A program made the translations under genes and the position numbers. From Microvirga sp. VF16 (lineage in GTDB: Bacteria > Pseudomonadota > Alphaproteobacteria > Rhizobiales > Beijerinckiaceae): DNA of 64,000 nt. Shown one piece after another: positions 26,357 through 35,071 of this stretch (position 1 is its first letter; each line of letters starts with the position of its first letter). The notes beneath the pieces were generated by a model that did no database searches, was not told where the DNA came from, and saw only the letters and a program-made list of their open reading frames with translations. The stretch is from the NCBI RefSeq assembly GCF_016864375.1, contig NZ_CP069355.1, positions 1,178,001-1,242,000 of the forward strand, read 5' to 3'.

Positions 26357-27907
26357 ATGGATATCTCCCGCCGCAACTATTTGAAGGCAATGAGTGTGTT
26401 GTCCTTCGTGCCGCTGGTCGCTCCCCGGCTCGCTTTTGCGCAGTCGCGGAGGGATCTCGTCATTGGCGTTCAGGCCAATCCGCCGCAGTTGGATCCGCTG
26501 CGGCTCGGGACCAATCCGACCTACCGCGTTACGGCCAACATCTACGACATGTTGATCCGCGTCGACCGCCGGAACGGTGATCGTCTGGTTCCCGGTCTTG
26601 CGGAATCGTGGAAGCAGATCGACGCCACGACCTGGGACTTCGTGATCCGGCAAGGCGTTCGTTTCCACGACGGATCGGTCATGTCGACCGAGGATGTTGC
26701 CTTCACGTTCGGCCCGGAGCGCATGCTAACCGAGGGACTCCCGAGCGTCAGCTTTTCCCGCCAGTTCTTCAGCGGCCTGCACAGTGTCGTTGCCATCGAC
26801 GACCGCACTGTCCGATTCGTGACCAAGCAGCCAGATCCTTTGTTCGAGTTCCGGCTGTCGAGCTGGGCGAGTCAGATCATCTCCAAGGCGGCCTTCAAGA
26901 AGGTCAACGACTGGGACAAGTGGGCGCTTGCCCCTGTCGCCACGGGCCCGTACCGCGTCGCGAAAGTCGTCGCGGGCGACCAGATCCGCCTTGTCGCGCA
27001 TGACGACTACTGGGGCGGCAAGCCACCCTTTTCGTCCGTGACGTTTAAGATCATCCCGGAAGCGTCGAGCCGCGTGAACGCCCTGGCCGCCGGCGACGTT
27101 CACATCATCACGGAGGTCACTGCGGATCAGATTCCCACGATCAAGGGGCATGGCGGTCTGACGGTCGTCGGCGGCGCAGTCAACAACATCCGCACACTGA
27201 ACTACGGCACCCACGCCGGCCCGCTCAAGGACGCCCGCATCCGTCGTGCTCTCGATCTGGCCATCGATCGGCAGGTCATCACTGAACAGCTTTTTGCCGG
27301 CCTGATCGGAGTACCGAGAGGTTTCCAGTGGGAAAACTACGGCGATATGTACATCGAGAAGTTTCCCAGGCCGGGCCACGATCCGGAAGCGGCCAAGAAG
27401 CTGTTGGCCGAGGCGGGCTACACGGGCGAGCCGATCGAGTACCGCACACGGGAAAGCTACTACACGGCCGAGCTCGACACCGCACAGGCGTTGCAGCAGA
27501 TGTGGCAAGAGGTTGGCCTCAACGTCCAGCTCAAGGTGGTCGAAAACGATGCACAATTGTTTGCACAGCCCAACAATGCGATCTTCAATGGCTCGGTGAC
27601 TTCGCTCTACCCCGACCTGATGGGCTCGCTCTGGACGACCTATGGCCCGAACAGCTTTATCCGCTTCCAGGCAAAGAGCTGGGCCAATGCTGAATTCGAC
27701 GAGATCGGTGCGAAGCTGGTGACGCTCACCGATCGTGCTGAGCGCCGCAAGCTGCATGAACGCGTGCTCAAGATCTTTGCTGAGGTCGATCCTCCGAGCT
27801 CGATCCTTCACGAAACACCGATGTTCTACGGCATGCGGGCCGATCTGGGCTTTATTCCACACAAGACGCCGATGATGGACTTTGGTCCGTTCAACGTTCA
27901 GGCCTGA
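26357..27907 (+). CDS. Periplasmic substrate-binding protein, Opp/Dpp type (importer 1)
   Basis: A 516-residue SBP_bac_5-family protein. Residues 1-28 look like a Tat signal (SRRNYLKAMSVL, ending PRLAFAQ), so it is probably exported folded. Family motifs: NPPQLDPLRLGTNPTYRVTA, LAESWKQIDATTWDFVIRQG, ARIRRALDLAIDRQ and an EAAKKLLAEAGYTGEP segment. The ligand cannot be told from sequence; the context of phosphodiesterase, DUF1045 and phnN suggests an organophosphorus compound rather than a peptide. Confidence 0.93.
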   Translation: MDISRRNYLKAMSVLSFVPLVAPRLAFAQSRRDLVIGVQANPPQLDPLRLGTNPTYRVTANIYDMLIRVDRRNGDRLVPGLAESWKQIDATTWDFVIRQGVRFHDGSVMSTEDVAFTFGPERMLTEGLPSVSFSRQFFSGLHSVVAIDDRTVRFVTKQPDPLFEFRLSSWASQIISKAAFKKVNDWDKWALAPVATGPYRVAKVVAGDQIRLVAHDDYWGGKPPFSSVTFKIIPEASSRVNALAAGDVHIITEVTADQIPTIKGHGGLTVVGGAVNNIRTLNYGTHAGPLKDARIRRALDLAIDRQVITEQLFAGLIGVPRGFQWENYGDMYIEKFPRPGHDPEAAKKLLAEAGYTGEPIEYRTRESYYTAELDTAQALQQMWQEVGLNVQLKVVENDAQLFAQPNNAIFNGSVTSLYPDLMGSLWTTYGPNSFIRFQAKSWANAEFDEIGAKLVTLTDRAERRKLHERVLKIFAEVDPPSSILHETPMFYGMRADLGFIPHKTPMMDFGPFNVQA

Positions 27908-27934
27908 GATAGGTCACGTAGTTCATGAAAGACG

Positions 27935-27956
27935 GTCGTGCGGACGCCCGCACGAC
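27935..27956 (+). other. Strong hairpin after the binding-protein gene
   Basis: GTCGTGCGG and CCGCACGAC pair perfectly over nine bases around a four-base loop. No T-tract follows, so it is more likely an mRNA-stabilising or partial attenuation element that keeps binding-protein expression above that of the downstream genes. A smaller hairpin (TGCCC/GGGCA) follows near 27978. Confidence 0.5.
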
Positions 27957-28033
27957 AATGCCCTTGATAAGTGCGACCTGCCCGTCAGGGCAATGAAATG
28001 CGCAGGTCGAAATGCAAAAACCGAGGTATTCAG

Positions 28034-28894
28034 ATGATCATCGCGCATCTCAGCGATATTCATGTCCGCGAGGCGGGCACACCCCTGCCGTCCGGCAATG
28101 TGGACTATTCGGCCATGGCGCAACAGGCTTTCGACCGCGTTGCCAGGATGCAGCCGCGTCCGGACCTGATGATCCTGACCGGCGATCTGGTCGACAGCGG
28201 GCAGGTTGGAGAGTACCGGCGGCTCAAGGACATGATCGAGGCCGTACCCTTCCCGGTCCACATGATCCTCGGCAACCATGACATCCGCGAGAATTTCCTT
28301 GCTGTCTTCCCGGAGCGGAAGGAAACAGACCTTGATTTCGTGCAGTTCTGCGTGGAGTACGATGACATCCGGATCATTGGACTGGACACGCTGATCGAGG
28401 GTGAAAGCCGCGGTGGCTTGTGCGCCGACCGTCTTTCCTATCTTCGCGCGCGCCTGGGCGAGCGCCCGGATGTTCCGACCATCATCATGCTGCACCATCA
28501 GCCCTTCCTGTTCAACGGCGGCGTTTACGACGACGTCGGCTTGAAGGAGGGCGTCAAGGAGCTCGGCGAAATCGTTGCCGCCAACAGGCAGATTGTTCGC
28601 ATTCTCTGCGGCCACCTGCATCGCTCGCTTGACTGCCTGTGGAATGGTACGCTCGTCTCGATCGCGCCTTCGGTCGTAAGCGCAGCCAACCTGCCCGTGG
28701 GCGATGTCCGCATCTTCAGAAACATCGACGAACCTCCGGCTTTCAAGCTCCATGTCCTGGTACCCAACGAAGGCCTCGTTTCCCACACCGTCTTCGTCGA
28801 GGACTTCGGTCCCGCTTATGAAAACCTTCCCGACCCCAACTACCAGGCCATGGCTTCACTGACGAAGCAGACCGGGCAGGGCGCGATCCGGTAA
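28034..28894 (+). CDS. Calcineurin-like phosphodiesterase, GpdQ/CpdA type
   Basis: A 286-residue metallophosphoesterase. The two-metal site motifs are all present: HLSDIHV, LTGDLVDSG, ILGNHD, LHHQP and CGHLHRS. The spacing and the insert between GNHD and HHQP recall GpdQ-type enzymes, which cleave phosphodiesters such as glycerophosphodiesters, and CpdA. It has no signal peptide and should be cytoplasmic. Placed between a binding protein and its ATPases, it may open an imported diester. ATG 28034 has GAGG upstream; the frame extends to 27971 without family match. Confidence 0.88.
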   Translation: MIIAHLSDIHVREAGTPLPSGNVDYSAMAQQAFDRVARMQPRPDLMILTGDLVDSGQVGEYRRLKDMIEAVPFPVHMILGNHDIRENFLAVFPERKETDLDFVQFCVEYDDIRIIGLDTLIEGESRGGLCADRLSYLRARLGERPDVPTIIMLHHQPFLFNGGVYDDVGLKEGVKELGEIVAANRQIVRILCGHLHRSLDCLWNGTLVSIAPSVVSAANLPVGDVRIFRNIDEPPAFKLHVLVPNEGLVSHTVFVEDFGPAYENLPDPNYQAMASLTKQTGQGAIR

Positions 28895-28901
28895 CGCGAC
28901 G

Positions 28902-29921
28902 ATGCAACAGTCCGGCACGCCTCCTCTTATTCAGATTCGGAATCTGTCCGTGACGATCCGGTCGCCGAAAGGCGAGACGGAAATTGTGCGCGGCATCGAC
29001 CTGGATATCGGCCGCGGCGAGATTCTTGGCCTGGTTGGCGAGTCGGGGTGTGGAAAGAGCATCACCTGGCTTGCTGTGATGCGGGTGCTCGGGCGGACTG
29101 TCGCCACAACGGGTTCGGTCATGTTCGGGCAGGACAACCTTCTCGATCTCGACGAACGGGCGATGGCCGCCGTGCGCGGCCGCCGGCTCGCCATGATCGT
29201 GCAGGACGCCACCGCCTCGCTGAACCCAATCCACACGATCGGCTTCCAGCTGGCCGAGACCCTGGTCAGTCATCGCCGGCTCGGCTGGGCCGCGGCGCGG
29301 GCCGAGGCGAAGCGGTTGCTGGACCGGGTTCGCGTCCCGGCGGCCGAGCGACGTCTGGCGCAGTATCCGCACGAGCTGTCGGGCGGGACCAACCAGCGCG
29401 TGGCCATCGCGATGGCGTTGGCGGGCGAGCCCGAACTGCTCATCGCGGACGAGCCGACGACCGCGCTTGACGTGACGGTGCAGGCGCAGATCCTAGACCT
29501 GCTGCAGGAGTTGCGCACCGATACCGGCATGGCGATCGTCCTGATATCGCACGATCTCGGCGTCGTGCGCGAAACCAGCGACCGGATCGCCGTGATGTAC
29601 GCGGGCCGGATCGTCGAGACGGCCCCGTCCGAGGAGTTCTGGCGGCACGCACGCCATCCCTACACGCGCGGGCTTCTGGCCGCGGCGCCCGACATCGATG
29701 AGCCCGTCGGACGGCTCAGTGCGATTCCCGGCCACGTGCCGGCGCCGAGCGCCATTGCGTCCGGATGCGCGTTCCACGACCGCTGTTCCGTGGCCATGGC
29801 CATCTGTACGGAAAGGCGGCCGCCGCTGCTTCCCGGGTCAGGCGACCATCGGACGGCCTGTCACCGGGTGGTCCCGCCTGAGACCGGTCTCGTCGAACCA
29901 GGTCGAAGGGTGTCCGCATGA
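28902..29921 (+). CDS. ABC importer ATPase, OppD/DppD type (importer 1)
   Basis: A 339-residue ATPase: Walker A GESGCGKS, signature LSGGTNQRVAIAMAL, Walker B LLIADEPTTALDVT. The C-terminal oligopeptide-transporter extension carries cysteines (GCAFHDRCSVAMAICTERRP), as is usual for OppD. It overlaps the next ATPase gene by four bases. From here to 34144 the DNA is visibly richer in GC than the genes to the left. Confidence 0.95.
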   Translation: MQQSGTPPLIQIRNLSVTIRSPKGETEIVRGIDLDIGRGEILGLVGESGCGKSITWLAVMRVLGRTVATTGSVMFGQDNLLDLDERAMAAVRGRRLAMIVQDATASLNPIHTIGFQLAETLVSHRRLGWAAARAEAKRLLDRVRVPAAERRLAQYPHELSGGTNQRVAIAMALAGEPELLIADEPTTALDVTVQAQILDLLQELRTDTGMAIVLISHDLGVVRETSDRIAVMYAGRIVETAPSEEFWRHARHPYTRGLLAAAPDIDEPVGRLSAIPGHVPAPSAIASGCAFHDRCSVAMAICTERRPPLLPGSGDHRTACHRVVPPETGLVEPGRRVSA

Positions 29922-30931
29922 CCGCCTTCCTTAAGGTTGAGGGCCTGACCAAGCATTTTTCCGTCAAGGCCCGCAACGGCTTGTTTTCGCCGCGCATTGC
30001 GGTGAAGGCGGTCGACGATGTTTCGTTTTCCGTCGCGCGCGGCGAGACGCTGGGCATCGTCGGCGAATCCGGCTGCGGCAAGTCAACGACTGGCCGGCTC
30101 GTGCTCGGGATGATGGCGCCGACGCGCGGGGAGGTGATCCTCGACGGCATACCGGTGCACACCCGACACGATGCCGCCTGGCGCCAGCAGAGGCGCCGGA
30201 TGCAGATGGTCTACCAGGATCCCCTGTCCTTCCTCGACAAGCGCCAGCCGATCGGTCGCCAGGTCGTCGAGCCGCTGGTGATCCACGGCGTGGGCGCATC
30301 GATGGCCGAGCAGCGGGAACGGGCAGAGGAGCTCCTGTCCATCGTCGGGCTGCGCAAGGATCAGTTCGACAGCCACCCGAACGAGCTGTCCGGCGGCCAG
30401 CGTCAGCGCGTCGTCCTCGCCCGTGCGCTGGTGCTCGACCCGGAGCTCCTCGTCTGCGACGAGCCGGTTTCGGCCTTGGACGTTTCGGTGGCAGCCCAGG
30501 TCGTCAATCTGCTGAAAGACGTGCAGGACCGACGGGGGCTCACCTATCTCTTCATCAGCCATGATCTCAAGATTGTCCGGCAGGTCGCCGATCGTGTCAT
30601 GGTCATGTATCTCGGCAAGGTCATGGAAACGGCCGCCACTGCCGACCTGTTCCGACGACCCCTGCACCCCTACACCCGAGCTCTGATCGCCGCCGTTCCC
30701 AGCGTCAAGCCACGGCCTCAGCGCCGTCTCCTGGCGCAGGGGGATCCGCCCAATCCGCTGGAGGTGCCGGACGGCTGCGTCTTTAGTCCGCGCTGCCCGC
30801 TGGCCAGCGAGCTCTGCCGGACGCAGCGCCCGGCCCTGCGCCTGGCGGCCGGCGGTCGTGCGGTCGCCTGTCATTATCCCCAGGAGCCGATGGCCTCGGC
30901 CCCGCCGCAGCGGGAGGGTGTTGGATGCTGA
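29918..30931 (+). CDS. ABC importer ATPase, OppF/DppF type (importer 1)
   Basis: A 337-residue ATPase: Walker A GESGCGKSTTGRL, MVYQDPLSFLDKRQPIG after the Q-loop, signature LSGGQRQRVVLARAL, Walker B LLVCDEPVSALDVS, and a cysteine-bearing C-terminal extension (GCVFSPRCPLASELC). It pairs with the OppD-type subunit. It overlaps the preceding gene by four bases and the permease gene by seven. Confidence 0.95.
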   Translation: MTAFLKVEGLTKHFSVKARNGLFSPRIAVKAVDDVSFSVARGETLGIVGESGCGKSTTGRLVLGMMAPTRGEVILDGIPVHTRHDAAWRQQRRRMQMVYQDPLSFLDKRQPIGRQVVEPLVIHGVGASMAEQRERAEELLSIVGLRKDQFDSHPNELSGGQRQRVVLARALVLDPELLVCDEPVSALDVSVAAQVVNLLKDVQDRRGLTYLFISHDLKIVRQVADRVMVMYLGKVMETAATADLFRRPLHPYTRALIAAVPSVKPRPQRRLLAQGDPPNPLEVPDGCVFSPRCPLASELCRTQRPALRLAAGGRAVACHYPQEPMASAPPQREGVGC

Positions 30932-31863
30932 GCTATCTCGCGACCCGCGCCCTGCGTGCCCTCGTCACGCTGCTTCTGATTGTGACGGCGGCCTTTGTCG
31001 TGCTGCGCCTGACCGGTGATCCGGCGATCAACATTTTGGGTCTCGACGCCTCTGCCGACGCGATCCTGGAATTCCGCCGGAGCTGGGGCCTCGATCAGCC
31101 CCTCTGGATCCAGTACCTCAAGTATCTTCAGTCTGTCGTGCAAGGCAACCTTGGCGGCTCGATGCTCGACGGACGCAGCGCCATGCTCGTCGTCGCCGAG
31201 CGACTGCCGGCCACCCTGGCCATCATGATCCCCGGCTTCGTCCTGCAGCTGCTGATCGGCCTTCCGGCAGGGGTCTTTTCCGCATTGCACCGGAGCAGCT
31301 GGCTGGATCGGGTGATCATGACTGGCTCGATCATCGGTTTCACGATCCCGGGCTTCGTCTTCAGCCTTCTGCTGGTGATGCTGTTTGCGGTCCACTTGCG
31401 CTGGCTGCCCTCTGGCGGGTCAGGAACGCTCCTGCACGTCATCCTGCCCGTCTTGAGCCTTGGCCTGTTCGGGGGCGCGGTGCTGGCGCGGTTCACCCGC
31501 TCGGCGGTGGTCGATGTGCTCGATCAGCCGCATGTGCGCGCCGCGACCCTGCGCGGGCTGGCCCGGTGGCGGGTTGTCGCCGTTCACATCATTCCCAATG
31601 CGGCGCTCCCGGTCGTCACCATCATGGGGATGATGCTCGGAGCGCTGGTGGCGGGTGCGGTGGTCACGGAAAGCGTCTTCGCGTGGCCGGGGATCGGCCG
31701 CCTGCTCGTCACCTCGGTCGCAAGCCGCGACCTTGCGGTGGTGCAGACGATCCTGCTGATGATCGGCGCCACCATGGTGGCGGCCAACTTCGTCGTGGAT
31801 CTGACCTACGGCATCCTCGATCCCCGTCTTCGCCGCGGGCAGCCCGGGGGCAAGAAAGGATGA
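30925..31863 (+). CDS. ABC importer permease, OppB/DppB type (importer 1)
   Basis: A 312-residue permease with six likely membrane segments, starting LATRALRALVTLLLIVTAA and ending with LDPRLRRGQP. The EAA-type coupling loop is AATLRGLARWRVVAVHIIPN, then MLGALVAGAVVTESVFAWPG. It lies between the ATPase genes and the second permease, overlapping both. Confidence 0.95.
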   Translation: MLSYLATRALRALVTLLLIVTAAFVVLRLTGDPAINILGLDASADAILEFRRSWGLDQPLWIQYLKYLQSVVQGNLGGSMLDGRSAMLVVAERLPATLAIMIPGFVLQLLIGLPAGVFSALHRSSWLDRVIMTGSIIGFTIPGFVFSLLLVMLFAVHLRWLPSGGSGTLLHVILPVLSLGLFGGAVLARFTRSAVVDVLDQPHVRAATLRGLARWRVVAVHIIPNAALPVVTIMGMMLGALVAGAVVTESVFAWPGIGRLLVTSVASRDLAVVQTILLMIGATMVAANFVVDLTYGILDPRLRRGQPGGKKG

Positions 31864-32768
31864 GGGAGATGACCACCGCCGACGAACAACCCATCCGCCG
31901 ATCTGGCCGCCCGCATCTCGCCTGGGCAAGGCCGCTCAGGGCATGCCCGCCCTTCGTGCTGGTGGCACTGTGCTGGATCGTTCTGATGGCAGCGGTTGCC
32001 CTGTTGGCCGACGCCATCACCCCGTTCAGCATCACCGCGACCGACCTGCGCGCGCGGCTGTTGCCGCCGGTCTTCATCGAGGGCGGTAACTGGAAGCACC
32101 TTCTCGGAACCGACCAGCTTGGGCGGGACACGCTCTCACGCTTGATCTCCTCGATCAGGACCAGCATGACGATCGGGGTGATCTCGACGTTCATCGCGGC
32201 CGTGATCGGAATTGCACTAGGGTTTCTGGCGGCGCATACCCGCGGCCGGCTGGAGCAGGTCATTCTCATGCTGATCGATGCGCAGGCGGCCATGCCGTTC
32301 ATGATCGTCGCGCTCGCCGTGCTCGCCTTCTTCGGCAACAGCCTCGTTCTCTTCACCTGCCTTCTGGGCTTTTTCGGCTGGGAACGCATCGCACGTCTCG
32401 CGCGCGGGCTTGCCCTGTCGGCGTCGGAGCAGGGCTACACCATCGCCGTCAGGGATCTCGGGGGATCCCCACTGCGCGTCTACGGTCTGCATATCCTCCC
32501 CAATGTCGCCTCGAGCCTCATCGTGGCGATGACCCTCAACCTGCCGGAGGTGATCCTGCTCGAGACGAGTCTGTCCTTCCTGGGGCTTGGCGTCCAGCCA
32601 CCGCTGTCCAGCCTCGGCAACATGGTCAGCGCGGCGCGCGACTTCATGGAGCGGGCGCCTTGGCTGGTGCTCATCCCGAGCATCGTCATCATGCTCACCG
32701 CGCTGTCGATCTCGCTCGTGGGCGACTGGTTGCGAGATCAGTCCAGTCTCTCGGGCGGTCAGCGCTGA
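31860..32768 (+). CDS. ABC importer permease, OppC/DppC type (importer 1)
   Basis: A 302-residue permease. Seen: LLGTDQLGRDTLSRLISSIR at the first periplasmic turn, then the coupling loop IAVRDLGGSPLRVYGLHILPN and SLSFLGLGVQPPLSSLGNM, all typical of DppC. ATG 31860 overlaps the previous stop; ATG 31869 after GAGGGAG is equally plausible. The long open frame to 31566 is a shadow of the preceding permease gene. Confidence 0.94.
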   Translation: MREMTTADEQPIRRSGRPHLAWARPLRACPPFVLVALCWIVLMAAVALLADAITPFSITATDLRARLLPPVFIEGGNWKHLLGTDQLGRDTLSRLISSIRTSMTIGVISTFIAAVIGIALGFLAAHTRGRLEQVILMLIDAQAAMPFMIVALAVLAFFGNSLVLFTCLLGFFGWERIARLARGLALSASEQGYTIAVRDLGGSPLRVYGLHILPNVASSLIVAMTLNLPEVILLETSLSFLGLGVQPPLSSLGNMVSAARDFMERAPWLVLIPSIVIMLTALSISLVGDWLRDQSSLSGGQR

Positions 32769-32819
32769 CCATCAAGGCCCGATCTCACGGCGGCTAGGAC
32801 CCGGCAGGATGAAACCGAC

Positions 32820-33584
32820 ATGACCATGCAACAGCACCAGGATGCCGGCCGGCCGGTGGACGACGATCCGACCGCAGCGGGCAAAAGACGCTACGCCCTC
32901 TACTACACGCCTTCCGCGGACCATCCGCTGACCGTGGCCGCGGCGCACTGGCTCGGGCGCGATGCCTTCGGGCGGAGCGGGATGGCGGAGGACGCCCGGC
33001 CGGACGCAGACCGGCAGCTGACCGCCGAGCCGCGCCGCTACGGCTTCCACGCCACGCTCAAGGCGCCCTTCCGGCTGCGGCCGGGGACCAGCCGGCCAGA
33101 GCTCGAAGACGCGTTGCGGCGGTTCGCTGAGAGCCGGCCGCCATGCCCGATCGGCCCCTTGCGCGTCGCCACACTCGGCAGCTTCGTCGCGCTGGTGCCC
33201 CGCGCCGCATCGCCCATGCTTCAGGGCTTTGCCGCCCAGGTGGTCTCGGAGTTCGATGCTTTCCGCGCGCCGTTGACCGAGCCGGAACGGCACCGGCGGC
33301 GGCAGTCCGGCCTCGATGCGACGGAAACGGGCTATCTGGAGCAATGGGGCTATCCTTACGTCTTCGACCGGTTCCGGTTCCACCTGACGCTGACCGGGCC
33401 GGTGCCTGAGAGCGCGCGAGACGGCGTGGCCCGGCGCCTGGAGGCGCTGTTTGCGTCGCTGCTCGACGAAGACTTCCCCCTCGATGCGCTGACCCTGTTC
33501 GAGCAGGATCACCCGGCCGGAGAGTTCGTGGCGATCGCCCGGTTCGGACTGGGCGTGCCGGGGCAGGACAGGGCGCGCGCATGA
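32820..33584 (+). CDS. DUF1045 phosphonate-operon protein, 2H phosphoesterase-like (copy 1)
   Basis: A 254-residue protein of the family found beside phnN in many alphaproteobacterial phn operons: RYALYYTPSADHPLTVAAA, WLGRDAFGRSGM. Two HxT motifs, H77-A-T79 in GFHATLKAPF and H188-L-T190 in RFHLTLTGPV, are 111 residues apart, as in 2H phosphoesterases that open cyclic phosphates. With no phnP in the window, it may hydrolyse 5-phosphoribosyl-1,2-cyclic phosphate ahead of PhnN (inference). It overlaps phnN by four bases. Confidence 0.92.
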   Translation: MTMQQHQDAGRPVDDDPTAAGKRRYALYYTPSADHPLTVAAAHWLGRDAFGRSGMAEDARPDADRQLTAEPRRYGFHATLKAPFRLRPGTSRPELEDALRRFAESRPPCPIGPLRVATLGSFVALVPRAASPMLQGFAAQVVSEFDAFRAPLTEPERHRRRQSGLDATETGYLEQWGYPYVFDRFRFHLTLTGPVPESARDGVARRLEALFASLLDEDFPLDALTLFEQDHPAGEFVAIARFGLGVPGQDRARA

Positions 33585-34144
33585 GGGCAGGGGGCTCAGT
33601 CACGGGCATGCTGGTTCTGGTCGTGGGTCCGAGCGGCGCCGGCAAGGACACCTTGCTGACCTGCGCGCGCACGGCGCTCGCCGGCGACGAGCGCTTCCGC
33701 TTCGTGCGGCGGGTCATCACCCGGCCGCCCGGGGGCGGGGAGGACAGCGCGTTCCTCACCGAGGAGGCCTTTCGCACGCGCATCGCGCAAGGGGCGTTCG
33801 CGCTGCACTGGCAGGCGCACGGCCTGTGCTACGGCCTGCCGGCGGACATCGACACGTGGCTGGCGCAAGGCCGGGTGGTGGTGGCGAACGGGTCGCGCGC
33901 CATCGTGCCGGAGGCCCGGCGCCACTATCCCCACCTGAAGATCGTGAACGTCACGGCCCCGCCCGCGGTGCTGGCTGAGCGGCTGCGCCAGCGCGGCCGC
34001 GAGGCGGGGGAGATGGTGTCCGATCGCTTGCAGCGCGGCGGCGCATTCGAGCTCGGCGGGCCGGATGTCGAGGACATCGACAACTCCGGTCCGCCGGACG
34101 TGGCCGCGGAACAACTCATTCGGACACTGCGTGGCTGGGCTTAA
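33581..34144 (+). CDS. phnN: PhnN, ribose 1,5-bisphosphokinase (copy 1)
   Basis: A 187-residue kinase. The P-loop is VVGPSGAGKDTLL at residues 12-24, followed by FRFVRRVITRPPGGGEDSAF, FALHWQAHGLCYGLP and NGSRAIVPEARRHYPHL; GGPDVEDIDNSGPPDVAAE ends the protein. It converts ribose 1,5-bisphosphate to PRPP. ATG 33608 (MLVLVVGPSG) is an alternative start. The gene is nearly the same as that at 51322. Confidence 0.96.
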   Translation: MRAGGSVTGMLVLVVGPSGAGKDTLLTCARTALAGDERFRFVRRVITRPPGGGEDSAFLTEEAFRTRIAQGAFALHWQAHGLCYGLPADIDTWLAQGRVVVANGSRAIVPEARRHYPHLKIVNVTAPPAVLAERLRQRGREAGEMVSDRLQRGGAFELGGPDVEDIDNSGPPDVAAEQLIRTLRGWA

Positions 34145-34280
34145 AAAACGGAGACAAGCGACCCTCAGCGCAACATGCAGAGCGCGAGGCGCTAGAGATC
34201 CGCAGCCCTGACGCTGACAGAGCATCGCGACAAGGCGGCATGGCTCATGAGCTGGGTTGGAACCTAAGCCTCAACGATTG

Positions 34281-35024
34281 TTATTGTTCTTGCGAGCCCT
34301 GCGGATCGAAGATGAACTGAACTCTGTCGGCAGCATAGGTGGTGACATGGCACCAGACCGGGCGCTTCTGAGCGTCCAGTTCTGAGCCGGTTTTCTCAAC
34401 GATCGGGCGCGACACCGATTGGTCAAGGAGGCGAGCTTCGTCGTCCGTCGGCATGCGAGCGATCACTTTCGCAGGCCCGGGCCACAGCTTGGAGATCCCG
34501 TAGTGGCGCAGGGCATGATCGACGTCCGCATCCGGGCCAAGGGCTTCATCGAAGCCGTCGAACCGTTCCTGTTCCAGGTAACTGGTGCTGAGCGCAAGCG
34601 GGCGTCCATCGGCTTCGGCTAAGAGAGTCACAGCAAGCGTCGATGTGCCATTGAGCAGTCCCAAGGCTTCACTGACCCATAAAGGCGCCGGCTTGGTCAC
34701 AGCCCGCAACATTCGGCGGCTTGGATACTTATTGTTGGCGACAACGTTTTCGGTGAAGGTGACCTTCTGAAGGATCCGGTACTGAACGACGTCGTTCTCG
34801 ACGAAGGCTCCGCGCCCATGTTCGATCCGGATGAATCCTTTGTTCCGGAGGCTCGCCAGTGCTTTCCGCGCGGTGAGCCGACTGACGCCAAAGCGTTCGG
34901 CGACTTTCGTGTCGGCTGGGAGTTGCCGGTCCTGATTGAATTGGCCTTCAAGGATTTCTCTCTTCAGCGTCTCTTCGATCACGCGCCACCGCGGCAACTG
35001 CTCATCCTCCAAGAAATCCATCAT
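34281..35024 (-). CDS. GntR-family regulator with UTRA domain (tandem copy A)
   Basis: A 247-residue protein: GntR winged helix at residues 10-78 (LPADTKVAERFGVSRLTARK, IRIEHGRGAFVENDV) and UTRA domain at 95-240 (LSTSYLEQERFDGFDE, AKVIARMPTDDEARLLDQ, RPVWCHVTTYAADRVQFIFD). It is a close paralogue of 37847-38590, and its upstream Pho box and operator have the same layout. There is no importer gene next to its promoter; an unrelated block lies between the two copies. Probably a repressor of the importer at 38712 or of its own gene. Confidence 0.9.
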   Translation of the reverse strand: MMDFLEDEQLPRWRVIEETLKREILEGQFNQDRQLPADTKVAERFGVSRLTARKALASLRNKGFIRIEHGRGAFVENDVVQYRILQKVTFTENVVANNKYPSRRMLRAVTKPAPLWVSEALGLLNGTSTLAVTLLAEADGRPLALSTSYLEQERFDGFDEALGPDADVDHALRHYGISKLWPGPAKVIARMPTDDEARLLDQSVSRPIVEKTGSELDAQKRPVWCHVTTYAADRVQFIFDPQGSQEQ

Positions 35025-35032
35025 GGTGTTCT

Positions 35033-35050
35033 CTGTCGTTGTCCTGTCAT
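35033..35050 (+). promoter_or_regulatory. Pho box next to GntR copy A
   Basis: CTGTCGT, four bases, CTGTCAT in 11-base phase on the + strand. The same arrangement, at the same distance from an operator-like palindrome, occurs at 38603. No gene follows closely on the + strand; the next start is at 35543. Confidence 0.6.
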
Positions 35051-35053
35051 GTT

Positions 35054-35071
35054 AACTGGTATATACGAGCT
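35054..35071. promoter_or_regulatory. Operator-like palindrome next to GntR copy A
   Basis: AACTGGTATATACGAGCT differs at two positions from the perfect 18-base palindrome at 38624. It begins three bases after the Pho box, as there. Likely a binding site of one or both tandem GntR proteins. Confidence 0.6.

Noticed and set aside
27935..27956. Rho-independent terminator after the binding protein
   Set aside because: The hairpin is strong but no T-run follows, and downstream genes seem to belong to the same operon.
31566..31859. Upstream extension of the OppC-type permease frame
   Set aside because: It is a shadow of the preceding permease gene; the membrane protein begins at 31860 or 31869.
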